Below, in pieces: positions 16,532 through 25,532 of a stretch of DNA of 64,000 nucleotides. This stretch comes from Chromohalobacter sp. 11-W (GTDB lineage Bacteria > Pseudomonadota > Gammaproteobacteria > Pseudomonadales > Halomonadaceae), in NCBI RefSeq assembly GCF_029889905.1, contig NZ_JARANZ010000003.1, forward strand, positions 124,001 to 188,000, written 5' to 3'. Position numbers and translations under genes: made by a program. Every line of letters starts with the position of its first letter. Within the stretch, counting starts at the first letter, position 1. A model generated the notes under the pieces. The model worked only from the letters and a program-made list of their open reading frames with translations. It did not search any database and was not told the DNA's origin.

Positions 16532-17464
16532 ATGACACAAGCACAGCGTGCACGCGTGGGGATCATCGGCCTGGGGTCGATGGGGATGGGCATGGCGACG
16601 TCATTGGTCGATGCCGGCTTTACCACCTGGGGGTGCGATCTGCGCTCCGACGCCAGGCAAGCATTCGAGGCCCACGGTGGCCGTGCAGTCGCCACGCCCG
16701 CCGAGATGGCCGCCCACGTCGATGTGGTCATCAGCGTGGTCGTCAACGCCGAGCAGACCCGCGAGGTACTGTTCGGGCCGCACGGCATCGTCGACGGCCT
16801 GGCGTCCGGTAGCGTGGTCGTCTCGTGCGCTACCTGCGCGCCGGATGCCGTGGCCGCCTTGGGCGACGAGCTCGCCAGCCGTGGCCTGCGTCTGCTCGAC
16901 GCACCGATTTCCGGCGGTGCGGCCAAGGCCGCGCAAGGCGCGCTAACGATCATGGCCTCGGGGCCTGACGATGTCTTCGACAGCGTCGAGGACGTCCTCG
17001 ACGCCCTTGCTGCCAAAGTCTTCCGCCTCGGCGAGGCGATGGGGCAAGGCTCGCAGGTCAAGCTGGTCAACCAACTGCTGGCGGGGGTGCACATCGCCGC
17101 CGCCGCCGAAGCCATGGCCTACGGCATTCGCGGCGGCTGCGATCCGCAGGTGCTTTATGAAGTCATCACCCAGAGCGCCGGCAATTCATGGATGTTCGAA
17201 AACCGCGTTCCGCACATTCTCGAGGACGATTACACGCCGCGTTCGGCGGTGGACATCTTCGTCAAGGACCTGGGCCTGGTCCACGACACCGCCCACCGCG
17301 ACAAGTTTCCCCTGCCGCTGACCAGTCAGGCACTCAGCATGTTTACCCAAGCCTCGGCACAAGGCCATGGCGGCGACGATGACGCCGCCGTGATCAAGAC
17401 CTTCCCGGGGTTCGGGTTACCGTCTCACGCGGCCAACGATGCCAATACAGGGGAGGAGGAATGA
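16532..17464 (+). CDS. ltnD: L-threonate dehydrogenase
   Basis: The 310-residue protein is a 6-phosphogluconate/3-hydroxyisobutyrate-type dehydrogenase with the dinucleotide motif VGIIGLGSMGMGMATSL, the substrate loop DAPISGGAAKAAQGALTIMA and the catalytic Lys in GQGSQVKLVNQLL. The order dehydrogenase, DUF1537 kinase, class II aldolase, hydroxypyruvate-isomerase-like protein is that of the L-threonate pathway, in which LtnD oxidises L-threonate to 2-oxotetronate with NAD. The stop overlaps the next start (ATGA at 17461). Confidence 0.9.
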   Translation: MTQAQRARVGIIGLGSMGMGMATSLVDAGFTTWGCDLRSDARQAFEAHGGRAVATPAEMAAHVDVVISVVVNAEQTREVLFGPHGIVDGLASGSVVVSCATCAPDAVAALGDELASRGLRLLDAPISGGAAKAAQGALTIMASGPDDVFDSVEDVLDALAAKVFRLGEAMGQGSQVKLVNQLLAGVHIAAAAEAMAYGIRGGCDPQVLYEVITQSAGNSWMFENRVPHILEDDYTPRSAVDIFVKDLGLVHDTAHRDKFPLPLTSQALSMFTQASAQGHGGDDDAAVIKTFPGFGLPSHAANDANTGEEE

Positions 17465-18732
17465 CGATGCCCATCATCGGATGCATTGCCGACGACTTCA
17501 CCGGCGCCACGGACGTGGCGAGCATGCTGGTCAGTGCCGGCATGCGCACGCTGCAGACCATCGGCGTCCCCACGACGTCACTGGATGACGACGTCGATGC
17601 CGTGGTCGTCGCCCTCAAGTCGCGCACCCTGCCCGCCGACGAGGCCGTGACGCAATCGCTCGAGGCGCTGGCGTGGTTGCAGGCCCAGGGCTGCGAGCAG
17701 TTCTACTTCAAGTACTGCTCGACCTTCGACTCCACGCCCGCGGGCAACATCGGCCCGGTAACCGACGCGCTGATGGCGGCGCTCGATACCGATTTCACCG
17801 TGGCCTGCCCGGCACTGCCCGCCAATCAGCGTACCGTCTACAACGGCTACCTGTTTGCGGGTGGCGTACCACTCAATGAAAGCGGCATGCAGGACCACCC
17901 TCTCACGCCCATGACGGATGCCAATCTGATGCGCGTCCTCGGCGCCCAGACGCACCAGCGGGTCGACCTGATCGACTACGCCACGCTCAACGAGGGCGTC
18001 GAGGCCGTCGAGCGCCGCATACAGGCACTGCGCTCAGCGGGCGTGGGCATCGCCATTTGCGACGCCATCGACACCCAGCATTTGCATACGCTGGCACGCG
18101 CCTGTCGCGATCTGCCGTTGGTCACCGCCGGCTCCGGCCTGGCATTGGGGCTGCCCGCCAACCTGGCCAACCGATTGCCTGCGGCGGGACAGGCCGATGC
18201 GTTACCCACCATCGCCGGGCGAGAAGCGATCTTGAGCGGCAGTTGTTCGCGCGCCACCCTGGCGCAGCTCGAACACGCCCGCGAGCATTACCCCAGCTAT
18301 CACCTCGACGCCTTGGCCTTGGCTCGCGATTACGATGGCGTCATCGCAGAAGCGCTCCATTTGGCCGAGCAGCATCTCGATAGCGGCCCGGTATTGCTAT
18401 ACGCCAGCGCTTCGCCGGAAAACGTCCGGAAGGCTCAAGACAGCCTCGGCGTCGCGGAGGCGGGTACCCTGGTCGAGCGCGCCCTGGCCGAGATCGCCCA
18501 GTCCCTCGTCGAGCACCATGGCGTACGACGTTTGCTCGTGGCGGGAGGCGAAACCTCCGGCGCGGTGGTCAACGCACTTAGCGTGCAAGGCTTGCGCATC
18601 GGCCCGAGCATCGACCCCGGCGTGCCCTGGACCACTACCTTTGGCACCCCGGCGCCGCTTGCCCTGACCCTCAAGTCGGGTAACTTCGGCGCTCAGGACT
18701 TCATGACCAAGGCATGGAGGATGTTGCCATGA
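17461..18732 (+). CDS. otnK: 3-oxotetronate kinase (DUF1537)
   Basis: The 423-residue protein is a two-domain DUF1537 kinase: N-terminal substrate domain (IGCIADDFTGATDVASMLVS, residues 5-24) and C-terminal nucleotide domain (LLVAGGETSGAVVNAL, about 357-372). In this operon type OtnK phosphorylates 3-oxotetronate at C4. The GAGGAGGA sequence in the end of ltnD is its ribosome site, and it ends in an ATGA overlap with otnC, so the three enzymes are tightly coupled. Confidence 0.9.
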   Translation: MTMPIIGCIADDFTGATDVASMLVSAGMRTLQTIGVPTTSLDDDVDAVVVALKSRTLPADEAVTQSLEALAWLQAQGCEQFYFKYCSTFDSTPAGNIGPVTDALMAALDTDFTVACPALPANQRTVYNGYLFAGGVPLNESGMQDHPLTPMTDANLMRVLGAQTHQRVDLIDYATLNEGVEAVERRIQALRSAGVGIAICDAIDTQHLHTLARACRDLPLVTAGSGLALGLPANLANRLPAAGQADALPTIAGREAILSGSCSRATLAQLEHAREHYPSYHLDALALARDYDGVIAEALHLAEQHLDSGPVLLYASASPENVRKAQDSLGVAEAGTLVERALAEIAQSLVEHHGVRRLLVAGGETSGAVVNALSVQGLRIGPSIDPGVPWTTTFGTPAPLALTLKSGNFGAQDFMTKAWRMLP

Positions 18733-19388
18733 GCCACATCAGCACCACGACCACCGAAAATCGCCTGCGCGAGGAGATCGCCGAAATCGGTCGCTCCTTT
18801 CGGCTACTGGGCATGGCGCCGGGCACTTCCGGCAACATCAGCGCCAAGCTCGATGACGGCTGGTTGATGACGCCGACCAACGCCAGCCTCGGCGCCCTCG
18901 ATCCCGCCGCGATTTCCAAGCTGGACTGGGACGGCAACCTGCTCGCGGGCGAGCCGCCGACCAAGGAGTCGTTCCTGCATCGCGCCTTCTACGATCAGCG
19001 TCCCGATACCGGCGGCATCATTCACCTGCATGCCACGCACTCGGCGGCGGTCTCGTGTCTCAACGGCCTCGATGAACGTTCCTGCCTTCCTCCCATCACG
19101 CCGTATTTCGTCATGCGTGTGGGGCGTCTACCGTTGATCCCTTACTACCGCCCCGGCGACCCCGCCCTCGGCGACGCGATACGCGAGCATGCCAAAACCC
19201 ATGGCGCGGTGTTGCTGGCCAACCACGGCCCCGTGGTGGCGGGCAAGACACTGGAGGCGGCCCGTAACGCCATCGAGGAACTGGAAGAAACCGCCAAGCT
19301 GTATCTCCTGCTACGCCAGCACGACGTGCGCACCTTGGGCGAAGCGGAGATCGACGAGCTTCGCCAGGCCTTCGGCGCCCGCTGGTAA
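18729..19388 (+). CDS. otnC: 3-oxotetronate 4-phosphate decarboxylase (class II aldolase fold)
   Basis: The 219-residue protein belongs to the class II aldolase/adducin family. It has GTSGNISAKL near residue 30 for phosphate binding, the zinc motif IIHLHATHS (about 96-104) and a later His in VLLANHGPVVAG. OtnC decarboxylates 3-oxotetronate 4-phosphate to dihydroxyacetone phosphate, which enters glycolysis. The ATG at 18729 overlaps the otnK stop and has GGAGG 7 bases before it; an ATG at 18714 is in frame but has no such site. Confidence 0.9.
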   Translation: MSHISTTTTENRLREEIAEIGRSFRLLGMAPGTSGNISAKLDDGWLMTPTNASLGALDPAAISKLDWDGNLLAGEPPTKESFLHRAFYDQRPDTGGIIHLHATHSAAVSCLNGLDERSCLPPITPYFVMRVGRLPLIPYYRPGDPALGDAIREHAKTHGAVLLANHGPVVAGKTLEAARNAIEELEETAKLYLLLRQHDVRTLGEAEIDELRQAFGARW

Positions 19389-19412
19389 GCATTTTCTGAA
19401 AGGAGCTTCTAC

Positions 19413-20201
19413 ATGCCCCGCTTTGCCGCCAACCTGTCCATGATGTTCAACGAGGTGCCCTTCATGGAGCGCTTCGCCGAGGCCGCCGCCTGCGGCTTCG
19501 AAGGGGTCGAGTTCCTGTTCCCCTATGCGTTCGAGGCCGACGCCATCGCTGCCGAACTCAAACATCATGATTTGCAGCAAGTACTGTTCAACCTGCCACC
19601 CGGCGACTGGGAAGCCGGCGAGCGCGGAATCGCCGCCCTGCCGGGGCGTGAAACCGAGTTCCGCGAAAGCGTCGAAACCGCGTTGCAATACGCGACCGCG
19701 CTCGGCTGTCCTCGCTTGCATGCCATGGCAGGGCTCGCGCCCGAGGATGTTTCACGGGAAACATTGCGTGACGTGTATTTGGAAAACCTGCGCCATGCCG
19801 CTCGTCGTCTCGCCGAACATGACATCGAGCTATTGATCGAGCCCATCAATACCCGCGACATGCCAGGGTACTTCCTCAATCATCAAGCCGAAGGCCACGC
19901 GATTGTGGCCGAACTGGGCGAGCCCAACGTCAAGGTGCAGATGGATTTCTACCACACCCAGATCATGGATGGGGATATCTGGACCACCTACCAGCGCCAT
20001 CGCGGGGGCGTCGGTCATCTTCAGATCGCCGGCGTGCCCAAGCGCCATGAACCCGATACCGGTGAGGTGAATTATCCGTGGCTGTTCGAGCAGTTGAATG
20101 CAGACGGTTTCGAGGGTTGGGTCGGCTGCGAGTACAAGCCGCGCGCCGGAACGCGGGCGGGGCTGGGATGGTTCGAGGCGTGGCAGCGACGAGTCGGCTA
20201 G
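19413..20201 (+). CDS. otnI: 2-oxotetronate isomerase (hydroxypyruvate isomerase family)
   Basis: The 262-residue TIM-barrel protein starts MPRFAANLSMMFNEVPFMER, typical of the Hyi/OtnI group. Metal ligands are in LLIEPINTRDMPGYF and VKVQMDFYHTQIMDGD. OtnI interconverts 2-oxotetronate and 3-oxotetronate and so links LtnD to OtnK. It lies 24 bases after otnC with an AAAGGAG site and is the last gene of the operon. Hydroxypyruvate isomerase is the alternative reading, but the operon argues for OtnI. Confidence 0.9.
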   Translation: MPRFAANLSMMFNEVPFMERFAEAAACGFEGVEFLFPYAFEADAIAAELKHHDLQQVLFNLPPGDWEAGERGIAALPGRETEFRESVETALQYATALGCPRLHAMAGLAPEDVSRETLRDVYLENLRHAARRLAEHDIELLIEPINTRDMPGYFLNHQAEGHAIVAELGEPNVKVQMDFYHTQIMDGDIWTTYQRHRGGVGHLQIAGVPKRHEPDTGEVNYPWLFEQLNADGFEGWVGCEYKPRAGTRAGLGWFEAWQRRVG

Positions 20202-20260
20202 AGGCCGAGACGTTGGCAGGCCCCGGCATTCGCACATGCGCCGGCGCCTACCCAGCCCCC

Positions 20261-22468
20261 TCAGAATGCGTATGTCAGCGTGGACGTCACGCGCCGTGGC
20301 TCGCCATAGACACCGTAGGTGTCGAAATAGCTGTAGTACTTCTCGTCGAACAGGTTCTTCACGTTGACCTGTAGCGCCAGCTGCGGCGTGAACTGGTAAC
20401 GCCCGAAGACATTCGCGACCGCGTAGCTACTCTGTTCGTAGTCACGCGTTCCGCCACCAGGCGCGGCCTGATCATCGATGAAGGTATCGCTCTGCCACCG
20501 GGCCCCGCCGCCAATCGTCAACTGACGCCACTGCGGCACGCGATAGCTGGCGAAGAGGTTGGCCTGAGTACGCGGGCGGTCGGTGTTGAACGAGCCTTCC
20601 GCGGACGTCGACGTGTAGTGGGTAAAGCCGACCGTCATATCGAGATCGTCGGTCACCGCGCCGGTCAGTTCGGCCTCGAAGCCTTCGCTGACCACGTCGC
20701 TGACAGGCGTCGCGGTGGTGATGAGCGAGCCGGGCGTGCTGACGATATCGGCCACGTTTTCCTGCTCGAGCCGGAACACCGAGAACGAGGCGTTGAGCAA
20801 TCCATCGAACCAGGCCGCCTTGATGCCGGTCTCGTAGTTCTTGCCCACGAGGGGATCCAGATAGCCGTTACCGCTTGCCAGGCGATAGCTTTGGGGCTGG
20901 AAAATCTCGGTATAGCTCAAGTAAGTGGACCAGACATCGTTGATGTCATAGACCAGACCGCCATACGGGGTGATATCGTCTTCATCCTGCGAGTGGTGGC
21001 CCAAGCTGCTCGACCAGGTACTGCCATGCCAGTCGGTGTAGCGTGCGCCGACGATCAGCGTCAGCGGCTCGGCCAGCGAGAAGCGTGCGACGCCGTAGAC
21101 GGCCTGCTGGCAGGCGCTCGCGCTTTCCGATGCCGCGAAATCCGCCCATCCCTCGTTCGGCGCCGAACCATCCCAGTGATTGAAATCGCCGGGAGCAAAA
21201 CCATCGATGAAGGTGTTCTCGTAATCGTTGCTCTGGTCGCTGTAGCTCCCCCCAACCACCAGTTCATGCTCACGACCGAACAGTGCGAAGGGCCCTTTTG
21301 CGTAGCCATCGACCGAGTCCACCTGGCGCTCGCCTCGGTTCCAACCGGTATAGAAGAAAGGTCCTTGTCCCGTCACGGGGTCGGGGGACGAGAAATAGGG
21401 CTCATAGTAAGGAGCGGCCAACTTACCATCCATGTCGGTCTCTTCATGCGTCGCCGTGCCGCGCAGCTCCCAGCCGTTGTCGTAGCGATGTTCGAGCTGG
21501 GCAAAGACCTTCTTGGATTCGAAATCGTAGTAAGACCAGCCCGGTGCCACGCTGAAGGAGCGACTATAATCCGTCTCGCTGCCATCGCTGTACCAGAGTG
21601 GTAGCCCGCCCCAGGTCGGCGATGAGGTGTGTGTGTCCTGATAATCGTAGCCCACCGAGAGGGTAGTACTGTCGGTCACGTCCGCATCGATCACCGCGTA
21701 GCCGAACTTTTTGCGCTCCCCATAACGATCGAGTTCACCATCTGCAGTGTCGTAGCCACCGACGAACCGTGCCCGGACATCGCCGGACGGCGTCAGCGGC
21801 GTAGTGACATCGACCACGCCGCGACGCTGGTTCCAACTCCCCAGCGTGCCGGATACCGACCCCGTCAGCTCACGACTGTCGGCGTGCTTGCGCACGAAGT
21901 TGACCGAGGCACCGGGATTCCCCGCTCCCGTCATCAGGCCGTTGGCACCGCGCACCACTTCGACCCGATCATAGATCGCCGTGTTCTGGGAGCCCTCGCC
22001 GAAGTACCAGCGGCTATCCGTGTTGAGCGTGGGAATGCCGTCGTATTGATAGCTGTTGATTCGAAAACCGCGCGAGTAGAACGACACACGGTTGCTATCG
22101 ATGCGACTGGCGGAGATGCCCGTGGTGTTGGTCAGGACGTCTTCGATGTCCTGCAGATCCTGGTCCTTGATGCGCTGCTCAGTGATGATGCTGAGCGCCT
22201 GAGGGACTTCTTTGGGGCTCAGCTCGAAACGCGTCCCGGCCGTCGTGCTGCGGCGGGTATAGCCGACGTTCTCATAGAGATTTTGCGCGGTAATGGTGAC
22301 CGTCTCCAGCTCATCGGCATCGTTGGACTGGGCCAAGGCTGGCGGGGAGAGCAATACGCTGGCAGAGGAAAAAAGCGCCAGCGACAAGACATGGCGGGGG
22401 CATACGCGGGCCTGCGCCCTCCCGCACTCACGGGCCGGCACTGCCAGCCACCAGGACGTATTTTTCAT
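20261..22468 (-). CDS. TonB-dependent siderophore receptor
   Basis: The 735-residue protein has a long signal sequence (residues 1 to about 46, ending PPALAQ), a TonB box-like ETVTITA, a plug domain (about 60-190, with RGFRINSYQYDGIPT and RVEVVRGANGLMTGAGNPGA) and a 22-strand barrel ending in the outer-membrane signature TSTLTYAF with terminal Phe. It is of the FpvA/FoxA/FhuE siderophore type and imports ferric chelates using TonB energy. No FecI/FecR or transporter genes are adjacent. The ATG at 22468 is preceded by AAGGGA; an AT-rich possible Fur site lies about 90 bases upstream. Confidence 0.9.
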   Translation of the reverse strand: MKNTSWWLAVPARECGRAQARVCPRHVLSLALFSSASVLLSPPALAQSNDADELETVTITAQNLYENVGYTRRSTTAGTRFELSPKEVPQALSIITEQRIKDQDLQDIEDVLTNTTGISASRIDSNRVSFYSRGFRINSYQYDGIPTLNTDSRWYFGEGSQNTAIYDRVEVVRGANGLMTGAGNPGASVNFVRKHADSRELTGSVSGTLGSWNQRRGVVDVTTPLTPSGDVRARFVGGYDTADGELDRYGERKKFGYAVIDADVTDSTTLSVGYDYQDTHTSSPTWGGLPLWYSDGSETDYSRSFSVAPGWSYYDFESKKVFAQLEHRYDNGWELRGTATHEETDMDGKLAAPYYEPYFSSPDPVTGQGPFFYTGWNRGERQVDSVDGYAKGPFALFGREHELVVGGSYSDQSNDYENTFIDGFAPGDFNHWDGSAPNEGWADFAASESASACQQAVYGVARFSLAEPLTLIVGARYTDWHGSTWSSSLGHHSQDEDDITPYGGLVYDINDVWSTYLSYTEIFQPQSYRLASGNGYLDPLVGKNYETGIKAAWFDGLLNASFSVFRLEQENVADIVSTPGSLITTATPVSDVVSEGFEAELTGAVTDDLDMTVGFTHYTSTSAEGSFNTDRPRTQANLFASYRVPQWRQLTIGGGARWQSDTFIDDQAAPGGGTRDYEQSSYAVANVFGRYQFTPQLALQVNVKNLFDEKYYSYFDTYGVYGEPRRVTSTLTYAF

Positions 22469-22552
22469 TGTGTTCCCTTGATGACGCGTCATAGGCGCCA
22501 AATTTATGGATCGTTTCCAAACGGCGAAGTATGGAAACGCCCACCCCAAGAG

Positions 22553-22582
22553 TCAATGATTATAATAAATATTCGTATTTAC
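22553..22582 (-). promoter_or_regulatory. Possible Fur site upstream of the siderophore receptor
   Basis: An A/T-rich block (core GATTATAATAAATATTCG at 22558-22575) sits about 90 bases before the receptor start in otherwise GC-rich DNA. It has Fur-like NAT(A/T)AT hexamers but matches the 19-base consensus only partly. Iron control of such receptors is general knowledge. Confidence 0.35.
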
Positions 22583-22634
22583 AATCCGCCCTAAAACATG
22601 CCTTTACGCAGCCACCGCCACGCCAGTCGATACC

Positions 22635-23495
22635 TCAGTCGTCGTCTTCCAGATCATCACGCTCGCGTTCGCGGCGCTCCTCGGCCTCTTCGCGGGCATC
22701 GTCGATCACCGCCATCAGCTCCATCACATCGACGTCGAGGGTATCAGGCTCGAAATGCCCGGTGAGCCGGCTATCCGGATGCAGCTCGCCAGCCTCATAA
22801 AGCGCCCAGATTTCCTTGCCATAGTCGGTATTCAGCAGCGCCGGCTCGAAGCGCCCGAACCAGGCACGCATGTTATCGACGTCGCGCACCAGCAGCATCG
22901 GTGCGTTGTTGTTGCCCGCCGCGTCGACCGCCTGGGGCAGGTCGATGATCACCGGACCGTCTTGATCGACCAGCACGTTGAACTCGGAAAGATCGCCGTG
23001 CACCAGTCCGGCACATAGCATGCGCACCACGTCGGTGATGATCCGATCATGATACTCGCGCGCCTTTTCCGGGCTCAGCGCCACCTCGCCAAGCTGGGGC
23101 GCGACGCCGTCTTCACCGTCGCTGATCAGATCCATTAGCAGCACGCCGTCGACGAAGCCGTGCGGGCGCGGTACGCGCACATCCGCCGCCGCCAATCGAT
23201 ACAGCGCATCGACCTCGGAGGTGAGCCAAGCCGCTTCCTGTTCCTTCTGGCCATAGCGGGTCTTCTTGGCCATCGCCCGGGCACGTCGTGTGTTGCGCGC
23301 CTTGCGACCCTCTTGATACTGCACGGCCTGCTTGAAGCTACGCTGGCTGGCTTCCTTGAAAACCTTGGCGCAACGCAGTTCGTCGCCGCAGCGCACGACA
23401 TAAACCTGGGCTTCCTTGCCACTCATCAACTGGCTGACGACCTCATCAATCAAACCGTCGTCGACCAAGGGCTGGAGTCTCTTGGGTACTTTCAT
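22635..23495 (-). CDS. RIO-type serine protein kinase
   Basis: The 286-residue protein is a bacterial RIO1-like kinase. It has the glycine-poor ATP loop SGKEAQVYVVRCG, the ATP Lys in LRCAKVFKEA, the catalytic loop GLVHGDLSEFNVLV and the metal-binding IIDLPQAVD in place of DFG. The first 30 residues are a small winged-helix-like RIO cap. The last 25 residues are a run of Glu/Arg/Asp and end in acidic repeats. Bacterial members are found in many Pseudomonas and Halomonas; their targets are largely unknown. It is a single gene, well separated from its neighbours. Confidence 0.85.
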   Translation of the reverse strand: MKVPKRLQPLVDDGLIDEVVSQLMSGKEAQVYVVRCGDELRCAKVFKEASQRSFKQAVQYQEGRKARNTRRARAMAKKTRYGQKEQEAAWLTSEVDALYRLAAADVRVPRPHGFVDGVLLMDLISDGEDGVAPQLGEVALSPEKAREYHDRIITDVVRMLCAGLVHGDLSEFNVLVDQDGPVIIDLPQAVDAAGNNNAPMLLVRDVDNMRAWFGRFEPALLNTDYGKEIWALYEAGELHPDSRLTGHFEPDTLDVDVMELMAVIDDAREEAEERRERERDDLEDDD

Positions 23496-23751
23496 ATTAC
23501 CTTATGTATGGTATGGGCCAATAATCAGCAAAGCATCGCATGGTCATCCATCAATGCAAGCGCCAGAAAAACAGTCTAGGGAGGAAGCGCTGACAAATAG
23601 TCGAGCGGGATAAAGCGTAAGGCGCACGGAGCACAGGAACCGGAGCCTATGGGGTATAGGTGAGGATTCCGTCCGGGCTGGCGCTCCAGCACCGCGCAAC
23701 GCAGCGATTTGTCGGGGACGCCTAGTTCGCGCAGGCATTTGTCAGGGGTTC

Positions 23752-25146
23752 CTAGCGGGTGACACGGCGCGCCCGGAAAGACCGCCCCTTGATCCGCCCA
23801 TTGGCGAGCTGATCGAGTGCAGCGCGGACGACCTCGCGCTCGACGGCGACAAAAGCGCTGCGGTCGGTGACTTGGATCTTGCCGACCTGATCGCCGGCGA
23901 TACCGCCCTCGCCGGTCAACGCGCCGAGGATGTCGCCCGGGCGCACCTTCTGCTTTTTGCCAGCGCCGAGCTGCAATGTCGCCATGCGCGGCGTGAACGG
24001 CTGCGGATTACCGCGCAGCGTCGGTAGCGGTTCGCAGGCCAGCTCCTCACCGAGGAAATCGCCAAGCTTGTCGAGCCGATAATATTCGCTCTCGGCGACC
24101 AGCGTGCAGGCCACACCACGTCCGCCAGCCCGGCCGGTGCGCCCGATGCGGTGCACGTGGACCTCGAGTTCGCGCGCGATCTGAATATTGAACACCGCGT
24201 CCAGCGCGTCGATATCCAACCCGCGCGCCGCGACGTCCGTGGCTACCAGGATCGACACGCTCTTGTTGGCGAACATCGCCAGGATACGATCACGATCGGG
24301 CTGCTCCAGGTCTCCATTGAGGGCCAACGCGGAAAAGCCCGCCGCGTTCAGAGCCTCGGCAACCTGCAAGGTCTCGCGCTTGGTATTGCAGAACACCACG
24401 CTGGATTCCGGACGGATATTGAGCAACAGGCGTTCTAGTGCCGGTACGCGGGCATCTTCGTTCGCGACGCGGTAGAAATGCTGGCGGATGCTGGTGTCAT
24501 CGTGCGTCGAGGCGACCTCGACGGCGAGCGGCTCACGCATCATACGCTCGGCGATGGGACGAATGCCCGCACCGTAGGTGGCGCTGAATAATAACGTCTG
24601 GCGCGAGACCGGTGTCTGGCCAACGATGGCCTCGATCGCCGCCTGAAACCCCATGTCGAGCATGCGATCGGCTTCGTCCAGCACCAGCGTGTTCAGCGCA
24701 TCGAGTGTCAGCGAGCCCTTGCGCAGGTGCTCCTCGATGCGCCCCGGCGTGCCCACCACCACATGCGCGCCGTGTTCCAGCGAGTCCCGCTGCGGCTTGA
24801 GTGGCGCCCCACCGCATAGCGTCAACACCTTGACGTTGCTGAGCCCACGCGCCAACCGGCGCAACTCGCCGGCGACCTGGTCCGCCAGCTCGCGGGTTGG
24901 GCACAGCACTAACCCCTGCACGCAAAATGCCTTGGTCTCGAGCCTTGAGAGCACTCCCAGGCCGAATGCCGCCGTCTTGCCCGAGCCGGTCTGGCCCTGG
25001 CCGATCACGTCGCGCCCGGCGAGGATCGCCGGCAGACTCTCGGCCTGAATCGGCGTCATGGCGTGATAGCCCAACGATTCCAGATTAGAGAGCAGTGCGG
25101 GCGCCAGCGGCAAGGTGGCGAAATCGGATGATGGCGAATCGGACAC
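23752..25146 (-). CDS. dbpA: ATP-dependent RNA helicase DbpA
   Basis: The 464-residue DEAD-box protein has the Q motif (YHAMTPIQAESLPAIL), motif I GQGQTGSGKT, DEAD in VLDEADRMLD, SAT, and motif VI HRIGRTGR. The C-terminal 75 residues form the DbpA RNA-binding domain (VRPGDILGALTGEGGIAGDQ), which targets the enzyme to 23S rRNA hairpin 92 during large-subunit assembly. The frame is open for 65 further codons upstream, but a GTG at 25146 gives the family's usual N terminus (MSDSPSSDFATLPL) and has an AGGAT site. Confidence in the product is high, in the exact start moderate. Confidence 0.88.
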   Translation of the reverse strand: MSDSPSSDFATLPLAPALLSNLESLGYHAMTPIQAESLPAILAGRDVIGQGQTGSGKTAAFGLGVLSRLETKAFCVQGLVLCPTRELADQVAGELRRLARGLSNVKVLTLCGGAPLKPQRDSLEHGAHVVVGTPGRIEEHLRKGSLTLDALNTLVLDEADRMLDMGFQAAIEAIVGQTPVSRQTLLFSATYGAGIRPIAERMMREPLAVEVASTHDDTSIRQHFYRVANEDARVPALERLLLNIRPESSVVFCNTKRETLQVAEALNAAGFSALALNGDLEQPDRDRILAMFANKSVSILVATDVAARGLDIDALDAVFNIQIARELEVHVHRIGRTGRAGGRGVACTLVAESEYYRLDKLGDFLGEELACEPLPTLRGNPQPFTPRMATLQLGAGKKQKVRPGDILGALTGEGGIAGDQVGKIQVTDRSAFVAVEREVVRAALDQLANGRIKGRSFRARRVTR

Positions 25147-25479
25147 GGCGGCAAATCCTGTCGTGAAGCTGGCCACGCCATGCGCGCGAATTAGGCGGCG
25201 CGTGAAAGCGAGTGGCAATGGCCAAGGTGGAATGGCGGCAGGATAACAGAATCGCGCCAGCAGCGTGCGCGCAAGCAAATGGTAGCGATCCAGAATCGAA
25301 GGGCAAGGAACACCATTATTCAGAAACCGGCAAGCAAGCATGCGTTACCTGGCCCAACTTTCGTCGCGCACCTTTGGTCGCATCACATACAGAAGTGTTT
25401 GTAATCGCCCGCTCTCGTTTCATCAATAACTCTTTAAGCATCAAAAACAAGAAATACATATATTAGATAGAATACCAAT

Positions 25480-25489
25480 TAAGCGCTTA
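25480..25489. promoter_or_regulatory. Possible LacI-type operator before the arabinoside genes
   Basis: TAAGCGCTTA is a 10-base palindrome with the central CG typical of LacI/GalR-family operators. It lies 44 bases before the start of the GPH transporter gene, in an A/T-rich promoter region. No LacI-family gene is in the window. Confidence 0.4.
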
Positions 25490-25532
25490 CGCTTCGCAGG
25501 CTCAATAAAGAACCAGCTCTCGGGAGCCCGCG

